A stretch of 64,000 nt of DNA from Cladopsammia gracilis (Eukaryota > Cnidaria > Anthozoa > Scleractinia > Dendrophylliidae): assembly GCA_022457155.1 (NCBI GenBank), contig JAJGOT010000020.1:206001-270000 (forward strand), in the 5' to 3' direction. Position numbers and translations under genes: made by a program. This document shows positions 56,501-64,000 of this stretch, in pieces (within the stretch, counting starts at the first letter, position 1; every line of letters starts with the position of its first letter). The notes beneath the pieces are model-generated. The model saw only the letters and a program-made list of their open reading frames with translations, was not told where the DNA came from and ran no database searches.

Positions 56501-57000
56501 ATCAGCGCTTAGGCCTAATCACTGTAGATCAATGATATTCTATGCAAGACTCAAATAAATATCTTGCAGATAAAATTTCCGATCCCCTTGTTCTTCGGTG
56601 GTCTAGTGGTAAGAAGACGTTCCTAGTAGCGGTAGTTCCGGTTTCGAATCCAGTCCAAATAACATGGTTTTTTATTTATTTCCCCTTTTCTGAAATGTCC
56701 TGGGAAACAGTGTTCTAAATTAACTATAATGTTCAGAGAGGAGAACATGTTGCAACCAATTATTTCTAATCTCGCTACCAGTCCCAGGCCTAAGGTCTAT
56801 TTCGCTTCGTTTCCAGACGTTTCGGCCTGTGCAGTTGGCAGGATTGCAGGCCAGTCAGCAGTGCACGTGAACAGCACATGCAGTTCAATGCGTTGCTGTC
56901 CTACACGGGCCCGCACGTGATCCTAATGCAAATATTTGATTGGAGGATTATTTCTGGGGTATAATAAAAGGTTAGATTTTACCTCAAGTTCTTTACTCAT
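53539..57000 (-). CDS. GT4-type glycosyltransferase, two exons
   Basis: Exon 1 is 57000-56983 (MSKELE, donor GTAAAA) and exon 2 is 54702-53539 (acceptor TTTTCTAG). They join in frame for 393 residues. The fold is GT-B of family GT4: N-terminal SSKGGLSTLNRELAKRLA, VIGHG, VVHTASEE; C-terminal VLVFGRGDPEDF, LIFVGAPDG, then ADLAIMPSRTEGFGLTALEA, with the EX7E pair at about E299 and E307. Such enzymes move a sugar from a nucleotide-sugar donor; the substrate is not predictable. No signal peptide or membrane segment is visible, so it is likely cytosolic. Related domains in cnidarians may be fused to signalling domains; here it stands alone. The intron (54703-56982) carries a hAT-like MITE and tRNA-like repeats. 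The tiny first exon is the least certain part. Confidence 0.82.
55132..55646. mobile_element. hAT-like MITE with perfect 8-bp target duplication
   Basis: Ends TAGGCCCTTATCGATTGTG are exact inverted copies, and TTTCAAAC lies directly outside both (55124-55131 and 55647-55654). 515 bp with a poly-A/GAAA tract inside. 8-bp duplications are typical of hAT and P elements. Confidence 0.88.
56136..56215 (-). repeat. tRNA-like fragment (SINE head or tRNA pseudogene)
   Basis: GTGGTGGTCTAGTGATTAG (A-box-like) and GTAGGTTCGAGTCCTG (B-box-like) at tRNA spacing. The ends do not pair into an acceptor stem. Confidence 0.5.
56231..56367. mobile_element. 137-bp MITE
   Basis: AGGCCCACTATCACCCAAA and the inverted TTTGGGTGATAGTGGGCCT-like end (CAAATGGGTGATAGTGGGCC). 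It lies next to the tRNA-like fragment. Confidence 0.7.
56590..56672 (+). repeat. tRNA-like fragment (SINE head or tRNA pseudogene)
   Basis: GGTGGTCTAGTGGTAAGAAG (A-box-like) and CCGGTTTCGAATCCAG (B-box-like), followed by a T run at 56669-56674. No acceptor stem. Opposite in strand to the copy at 56136. Confidence 0.5.
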
Positions 57001-60000
57001 GGCGAGGAACACAGCTAAACTGAAATAAAAGAAACGAACACATTAAATAACATGTTACTAAAAGGTACCAACAACATGACGACAGTATATAATATTCAAT
57101 TAAAAGACAAATATTGCAAAATTGACTTCAAAAATAGAGTATTAAATATTTCAATCCGTTATCCGGTGACACACGAGGCAATGGCGTTTTCGGAGGTTTT
57201 TCCTGCGACTGGTAGCAATCTAAAACCGTTGTTAAAACCGTTGTTGAAACCAAACGAAGTCATTTCGTCATGTTTTACGCGACAAAACTCTCCGCCCAGG
57301 AGTTTTAAAGTATTTTGGCGGCCTTAACTTGTCCTGGGATTTCCACTTCCGACTCGCCATTGTGACAGCGGAGAGCGACCTGGGACGAGATTGGTGAGGG
57401 CGTTCGATTCTCAACATACATTAAAAATGGAATATTTATTTCACAATGAATGATTATGGAAATAACATCTCACGGTTCTTTAAAGCCAAGTTTCACAAAA
57501 GAAAATAGTATTTTAAGGGCCTCCTTGTGCACGAAATTTGGCAGTCCAATGCTATACAAAAGTACCCAAACATCACGGTAAAATGATACTGTTGACACAG
57601 GTTACTAAGCAATTCTTAGAAATGAAACCCAATTCTGGGAAGCACTCGGCTTGAGGTCAAAACAAAGTAGATTTGTTTGGGGTCACAAACAAATACATAA
57701 CAACCAACATTCGACTTTCTGTTAAAACTCGTGTATAATCAGTATTTCAAGTCATTTCGCCTGTTATTTGAACAGAGAGGAAATAAAAAAACTGGCGAAA
57801 CGAAATCAAACAAAACAAGTGAGAAACGAAACTTCGTTGAGTTGAAGTTAATATAATGATCGAAGACCATCTTACATCAACAATTGCGATTGTCAGAACA
57901 ATCGAAGCTTTGGCAAACTAAGCTAGCAATTGTATATTTAAATATAATGTATCTTATAGGATCGTAAAAGTTTAACAATGTTTTACTGCGCTTTTCAATA
58001 ACATGCGGAATTTGAGATTCAGATCTCTACCAATGGTTGCGTTGCCGTCAATTATAATTAATACGAAAGCCAACGGACCATGTAAAAAAGAAACAAACAA
58101 AATGGATCGAAATCTACCAATCATAATGCACGGACGTGACCTTTTGAACTCATTGAAGTGAAGATCTGTTTCCTGAGAGGTAAGCTAAGATGATTGACGG
58201 CAGTGTAAAACGCAACCGTTGGTGGAAATTTGAATTTCAAATTCCGCATGTTATTGAAAGGCGCAGTAAGTTATGGAGGATTGAAGTAACACAGACTGGA
58301 TGAGTGTCTGAACAAGGACTAATCTTACATTACTTACATATTGTTGCTGTTCGACCTAATTACAATGCATTTCCGGGTTAACATAATAGCTGTGTTACAA
58401 CCGTGACCAGTTTCTCGCTGTCGGACTTTGTATAACTATTATATCATTCTTACTAAATCTAGGAAGAAATTTTCATTTACACAGCTACTAAGAATGTTCA
58501 CGCAGACTGTAACTAACTCAGATTGTACAAACGTAAGAGCCATTTCTCTTAAGGAACGCAATGGATGCATGGAAGATGCGGGGGCCGAAGATGCGTTTTA
58601 ATATTTCGTTTGTTAATTAACATTTGGTGATTGTGCTTCCTTATGGTCTCCTGATTGCAGTGTTGCGGTGCAGGCAGTTCTGCATTGTGTAAGAGAACAC
58701 CACTGAAAACACAGCCATTTATAACTATATGAAGAAAGGCGACAAAGATTGTGGCGTTTAAATGTTGCATGTTGTATAACCGGACACCGGACTCCAGAGC
58801 CATAGCCAGAAGATAATTTTTACAGAGGCATCAGTATAACCTCTTACAAGAGAGACTCACTGCTTGTACTAGTATTAAGCCCGGAAGAATAAAAGAAAAT
58901 TACCTTTACTAATGCTACGGTTCGCCTATGCTAGCTACGGCCGGAATAGGGCCGCAATGCGTTACTTGATCTAGTTTAATTGCCGAAGCAAAAACAAAAC
59001 TTATTTTGCTTGTACCCCATCTGTATGAGTTCTCCCTCCCGTTGGAAACTCGATAAAAAACGTTAGATATCACTTACTGTTGCTATCCGGACTCCAAAGA
59101 AAGCAAATGGATCGAAGATTTCAAGATTGATGCAGATGGCGGAGCGGAAGATTCGAGAAAATAACGTAACGGGATCAATGGGGGTTACTCGTAATAAGAA
59201 TCACAATTGAAAGAGCCTGGTGACGTCACGATTCTGTCAAAAAAACAAAACAGGAAAACATATATTGAACACCTCAGTTTTAGCGGCCTTATTCGGAGAT
59301 CTCGTGCAAATACAGACTATTCTGCAGTGATATCAATGGTACTATTGGGGTTATAACCAGTTTAGTTTATGTAAGAGAAAACGAGGTAAGGCTTGTTTGC
59401 TTTATCGTTATTCGTTGTTATTTTTAATTTATTCCACTGGCAGTGAAATCTTCCACTTTTCCATTTTTTATCACCTAGGTTACCCTTGCTTGGATACCGT
59501 TCAAGAGATTTAAGCTTGTTACAGTCACCCAGTAAATAATCAGTAAAACTATTAAAATTAATAATATATATCAGCTGTTTTTTAAACATATCAATGCGCG
59601 CGAAAGAGCTTAAGAACTGCGAAGGAGGAAAGCAAGGCTAACAATGCTATATAAAATGCACCATAACCTAGTTGACGAATAGACCAACAGAAGTATCTGG
59701 AGCCTGCTGGTTGCTCTATAGCAGGCACATGCATAAATTTTAGTATAAAGTCCCGGCGTCTGAAACAAATTATCATTTGTTTTCTTTTTTCCCTAATACA
59801 ATCAGGGGCTCAGAATAGCCTACACCTGAAAGTTGTTGAGGAACTGAAACTGTAAATTCTTTCCGCGCTAAGCTAGACATGTTCTGATTATTTGTATTTT
59901 ATTGTTATTATTATTTAATATTATTAGTAAGGCCGCTGACCACTTGCTAAGAATCATCTCATCGATGGAGAGCAAGTACTTGGAAAATAAAAGTTAAAAT

Positions 60001-61994
60001 AAATAAGGGGTAGTAAAATTAGGACTTTCCGGTTGTTAGTGCCCTCACTGCCGACGGCTACGCCATGTTGATACGTTCTAACACGAAACATGTCCATGGC
60101 TACCACTTCTCTGGTAATGTGGCTCTGACTGCGCGGAAGTGATTGGCTGTACCGTGAGTTTGTGAAGTCCCTTGTAGAAGGTATGTGCTGGTCATACCCG
60201 TGTTTGTGTAGTGTGTGGAAGATATGTATTGGTCATAAGGCGAGTTTTAGACTGCAAAACAGTCTTATTTATTTTTTTTTTTTTTGCGTTGGTCATTGAC
60301 GAATCAGCGTGCGGTCTTTGAACGAACGGTTTGCGAAAAAAAACAAAACAACAAAAAACGACTATTTTGCGCCGGTCCAGACTATCCTTGCAGAAGGCAT
60401 TGGTCAGAAAGTCTTCATCAACCCACCCACCCCACCCCACCCGGGTCGCTCTTGAACGTGATGCATCCTGGGATCGCGAACGAGCATGCGCTTACGGTGA
60501 AGCACTTTTACATTGTATGACAAGGAAGAAAATAGATTAAAACAAGATATTGAGGGACCATTATAGAGTTCATCAAACTGAGTCACCACACATATTGGAA
60601 AAGATGGGCCGGGGGTTGTTGTCCTTCAGCATAAACAAAACAAGAGGCTAAACATAGCCTATACTCATGCGCACGAGACTCTAAGACGAGTTTATTGAAG
60701 CTACCAATTTTTCTGTAGTCGCTTTGAATATTTAATTTATTAATTCCTGATCAAACCCACACTAGTGTAATACTTCCCAAACGTTAACCGTGAATTATTT
60801 CTATTACATTGGGTTATTCCAGAAAGAATCCCCCCCCCCCACCGACGGATGGCAAGATTGTTTGACCCCTTCCCCCCCCCCTCCCGCCTGGATTTCCAAG
60901 CCAAGAGACCCCTTCTCCTGCCCGGATTTCCAATAATTTTTGTGGAAGCCCTAAATTTACAGGTAATGATAAAAATACATGTAATCGGATCCACGAGATT
61001 CTACTTTTATAATGTGAAAACTGTGGTGATGAGTGCTATAAATTGGTGAAACATTTTAATAAAAATAAATATTGCGTGACACATCATGAATCATGACACC
61101 CCCCCCCCCCCGTTTGATTTCAAGACCAAATCGAAATGAAATTTTTCTATAAAGCTAGTCCTTTAAATAACTGCTTTGATTTTGCCATGTATTAGTTTTT
61201 TCCAAGCTTCACAGTTTTTCAAAGTGTTGTCGCAAATACACTTCTTTCATATATGCAAATTTCGTGTGGAATGTAATTCGATCGCGTGCTGCTTTCACAT
61301 GATCATGAATCCAAAATATTTGTTCTAAAGGTCCAAAGTTTTTAATGAAACTCATATTTCCTTGAATAAAAATGTTTTTTCCTTGAACAAAAGAGTTAAA
61401 CGCTTATCAGAATTCAGTGATTTTCTGCTTCCGGAAGGCTTGGCGATTTATTTATCCTCAATGTAGTGCGCAGCGCTGGCGTCTGCGAATTATATTATAA
61501 ACATCACAAAATAATTTTTAAATTCAGCAACCTGCTATATTATATCTAGTGTTTTCTAAAATTTCCGACTTTGCTTGTGTATATAGAATGCCATTCTTAT
61601 CCGTAAAGATGATTCGCATAATGTTTTCGCGAATCAAAAAATTTATTTCAGAAAGCGCCATTTAACTTAATTATATTTAAATACTAGCGTTCCTTTACCG
61701 TGATTATTGACTTCACGAAGAAAACATTCGAACAAGTTTGCGTCTAATGTTTCCCAAACCGTGACTGCATTCTGTTACATTTGAAAAGACTACTTTTAAA
61801 AGCAATAAAATCAGTAAACGACCGGGTTATTTTTCAATTTTAGTAATTCTCAAAAACTGTATTACGCGACAGTCCGTTGACTCTGTGTTTAGAGTGCACA
61901 AAAGCTCACAAAAGCAACTGTTTCTTGGTCTAGAATAACAAGCATGACACAAAGAAAAAGTCAATCACAAATTGATATCAACATAAATTCTCAC
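57001..61994. other. Intergenic, no gene recognised
   Basis: Upstream flank of the glycosyltransferase gene, then repeat-rich noncoding sequence. Contains a MITE (57983-58269), CCAATCA/GATTGG words, and poly-C runs at 60828-60841, 60871-60880 and 61099-61110. The short frames show no family signature. Confidence 0.5.
57983..58269. mobile_element. MITE with ~70-bp inverted ends
   Basis: TTACTGCGCTTTTCAATAAC, ATGCGGAATTTGA and GGTTGCGTT near the left recur inverted at the right. GTT flanks both sides, a possible 3-bp duplication. A fragment of the end (GTTATTGAAAGGCGCAGTTA) is also at 26832. Confidence 0.7.
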
Positions 61995-62169
61995 CGAAAA
62001 ATGAAGTCCCTCGCCTGCTTGAAAATTCTTTAAAACTCCGCTTCTTCGGATTTGATCGCCCCCCGCACTGATAAAACTTGAAGCAAGATTTCGTCGCTCG
62101 TCGCTTACAGCTCTCCTTTTTCTCCACTACAGCGGCTTCTGAGTACTCTTTAAAGCTTTCTCTTTCCAT
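61995..62169 (-). CDS. Possible first coding exon, minus-strand gene
   Basis: ATG at 62169 opens MERESFKEYSEAAVVEKKES, a Lys/Arg/Ser-rich stretch, to FSSRRGTSFFG before a strong donor (G then GTGAGAAT). No downstream exon is recognised between here and 57 kb, so it may be spurious. Product unknown. Confidence 0.3.
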
Positions 62170-62471
62170 TTTGAGTATTTTGAATGTGTGTTGTTATTCC
62201 GACAAGACAAAGAAAACCAAGCACATGCCGAGCGCGGCAGACATTTTTGTAGAATTTTTATGTGACCTGCGACCCGGTTAGTAATAATATATGCGTGCAT
62301 AAATTTGCATGCACTAATGTGACAAAAACAAGAAGAAACGCCACCGATTTTATACCTCATGCGCTTACTGCGCATGAGTAAATATGAAAGTTAACAGCAT
62401 AGCAACAGCAAGGTGAAGCGGAGAAAGACCAATCTGTCAGAAGATCCACTAAGAAACTATTTTTTTTCAAA
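62170..62471. promoter_or_regulatory. Possible bidirectional promoter
   Basis: 300 bp between two divergent first-exon candidates. It includes ATGCGCTTACTGCGCATGAG (62356-62376), similar to NRF-1-type GCGCATGCGC sites that mark many animal promoters. Confidence 0.3.
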
Positions 62472-62537
62472 ATGTCGGATTGGCAAGAAGTGCGGGAGCC
62501 GCTTTCACGTGCACAGCTCCATGAGTTGTTGAATCAG
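62472..62537 (+). CDS. Possible first coding exon, plus-strand gene
   Basis: AAAATGTCGG context, 22 codons (MSDWQEVREPLSRAQLHELL then NQ) ending CAG before GTATTT. It reads like a genuine N-terminus, but no second exon was recognised before 64000. Product unknown. Confidence 0.35.
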
Positions 62538-62750
62538 GTATTTAAGCTATTTAAGCTTAACTTAAGCTTACACCGAAACAATTTTTTCTCTTTCTGTCGT
62601 GATCTGATAGATATTTATTTTGTAGTTAACTTAATACCTAAATACGTGTTTGTATTACCTTATTAACTAAGGTTCAAACTACAAGTACTGTACCATATTT
62701 TCTTTTCTTTTTTTTGATTTTTTGCGTCGCTAGTGAAAACCAGGCTTAAT

Positions 62751-62964
62751 GGGACGTTCCATTTTTTATCCGCACCCCCCCCCCCCCTAAAGAAGGAGTG
62801 TTTTTGTTAAGGAGGGTTCGGATTTTTCCTTCAAAGAAGCCGACAAAATTTGGACCCTTCGGATTATTTTTTTCAAAGGTGCCGACAAAAAATTGACCCC
62901 TTGGATTTTTGCCATCTTTGGGGGGGGGGGGGGGGGGGGGTGCGGATAAAAAATGGAACGTCCC
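62751..62964. mobile_element. MITE with homopolymer C/G tracts inside its ends
   Basis: GGGACGTTCCATTTTTTATC and CGCA followed by about 14 C at the left mirror about 22 G, TGCG and GATAAAAAATGGAACGTCCC at the right. AAT flanks both sides (possible 3-bp duplication). Confidence 0.8.
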
Positions 62965-63757
62965 AATAGAGGAAGTTGTAAGTAAGCCCCTCAAACGTTT
63001 ATTTGTAGTATAATAAACTTAAGATTTAAGGGCAAGGTACACGGCTGCCAAGAAAAACGAATAATAACCCTTTCCTAAAAAAATTGCGAGCGAGAAAAAA
63101 ACTGCTGATTGAAAGAAACGCCGGTTCCACAAGGCCAAGTTTGAAATAAATACCGGCGGCGTTTAATGGAGAAAACACGGTAACCCAAGCTCAAGTGATG
63201 TTTACACGTTGTAATTTGAACATCAAGGTAACTGTTGCATAATAGCTAAATTGTAAGGATTTGTATGGCACTTATGCGAATTCTCCCCAATCATTCAAAT
63301 CCAAAAAAAAATGCGGTCTTCCATCATATCTTAACTTCCGAAACACTTTTCGGGTTCTCAGGAATGCAGAAAATGGTACCTTTAGAAGGTAAAGCCAAAA
63401 AAAAATTTGCAGACCCCCCCCCCCCCTCCCCTTGATGCTCGTGACTACAGTGTATGTCGCTCGATTCATGTATTTTTAATCTCCAGAGGTTGCCTCTGGT
63501 ATGGGGAAAATTCACTTCGAATTTGAGCGTAAAATTAGGAACGATATTTGAACACCTGAACTTCTTTGTGAGTTTACTTGTGTTTTGAGTGGTTTTGGGG
63601 TCGATTTGAAGCAATTCCAGCAAGTTTTTAGTTCAACTGTTTCTTCCTCCCTAAAAGAGAGAGTGTCGTCTCGGCCCCCCACCTTTTCCATTGTTTTTAC
63701 CTAAATATATTGAAATGAAAGTTTTTGAAATCCATTAGTTTAGTGCTTAAACAGTAC

Positions 63758-63960
63758 AGTGGAACATCCTTAATTCCGGCGACAGACCTCAGACCCTGGT
63801 GTCCAGCATCTAGAGGTGTCCCTATTTTTAATACAGAGGCACATCAGCATATGTAGGGATTGTATGAATTGTGGCATCTTCGGGACAAAAGAACTGTCCG
63901 TAATAGAGATGTGTCTGTATTAATTTATGGCGATGTCCATTAGGAAAGATTGTGTATGTT
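63758..63960. mobile_element. Partial pogo/Tigger-like fragment
   Basis: TACAGTGGAACATCCTTAAT at the left with GGTGTCC, then AACTGTCCGTAATAGAG. It resembles the ends at 10.1, 16.0 and 37.8 kb; the right end is not clear. Confidence 0.45.
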
Positions 63961-64000
63961 AAAATTCATAATAACATTTGTCTGATCTGCAGACCATTAT

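Larger units (their letters stand above)
62538..64000. other. Intron or intergenic, repeats only
   Basis: Holds a MITE with C/G tracts (62751-62964), a C run at 63414-63427 and the start of a pogo-like fragment at 63758. No exon recognised. Confidence 0.45.

Overview
The window reads as animal nuclear DNA, most likely from a cnidarian and probably an anthozoan such as a stony coral. It is AT-rich, its genes carry GT-AG introns, and it is dense with short inverted-repeat elements, minisatellites and decayed transposons. The gene families seen (DUF6589 proteins with an internal CxxxxC zinc finger, a RecQ-like helicase with the LPTGFGKSL motif, integrase-OTU fusions, a GT4 glycosyltransferase) are ones I associate with multicopy families of corals and anemones. 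Species is not determinable by eye.

Region 1 (about 0.2-25.8 kb) is a convergent pair. A DUF6589 protein gene on + (exons between 582 and 8846, apparently missing parts) faces a RecQ-like helicase gene on - (three exons, 25625 to 10328). The helicase reads without a break as 628 codons. Similar sequences in inverted orientation lie outside both genes (about 212-270 and 25757-25833), so the pair may be one large helicase-encoding transposon. The 13 kb first intron of the helicase holds a second, broken DUF6589 copy, a 9-bp minisatellite, a pogo-like element with an 80-bp tandem array, and several MITEs. Its two edges are inverted copies of each other.

Region 2 (25.8-44.2 kb) is repeat-rich. 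Its core is an approximately 11.9 kb element with terminal inverted repeats of about 220 bp (30571-30792 and 42223-42445). It carries a Ginger-type integrase fused to an OTU-like domain and an F-box-like segment. The integrase is broken by one stop codon and by a 6.7 kb insertion (33388-40094) flanked by a perfect 9-bp duplication. The insertion is built largely of 58-bp units made of two alternating palindromes. A 97-bp satellite of 13 units follows at 42.98-44.22 kb.

Region 3 (44.4-50.7 kb) is the most interesting part. About 600 bp packed with GGAAC-N4/5-GTTCC palindromes precede three intact genes: a zinc finger-tyrosine recombinase-Myb fusion (+), a one-domain cyclin-like protein (+), and a spliced superfamily 3 helicase (-) ending in a PCNA-binding-like motif. 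Integration, replication and cell-cycle functions next to an iterated palindrome cluster suggest a self-replicating mobile element or virus-like provirus of a type I cannot name.

Region 4 (50.7-64 kb) holds MITEs, a cluster of seven G-rich (quadruplex-type) repeats in alternating orientation at 52.06-52.97 kb, and an intact GT4 glycosyltransferase gene with one intron (57000 to 53539, -). It also holds tRNA-like fragments and, near 62 kb, a possible head-to-head pair of first exons. Most of the rest of the window is noncoding repeat.
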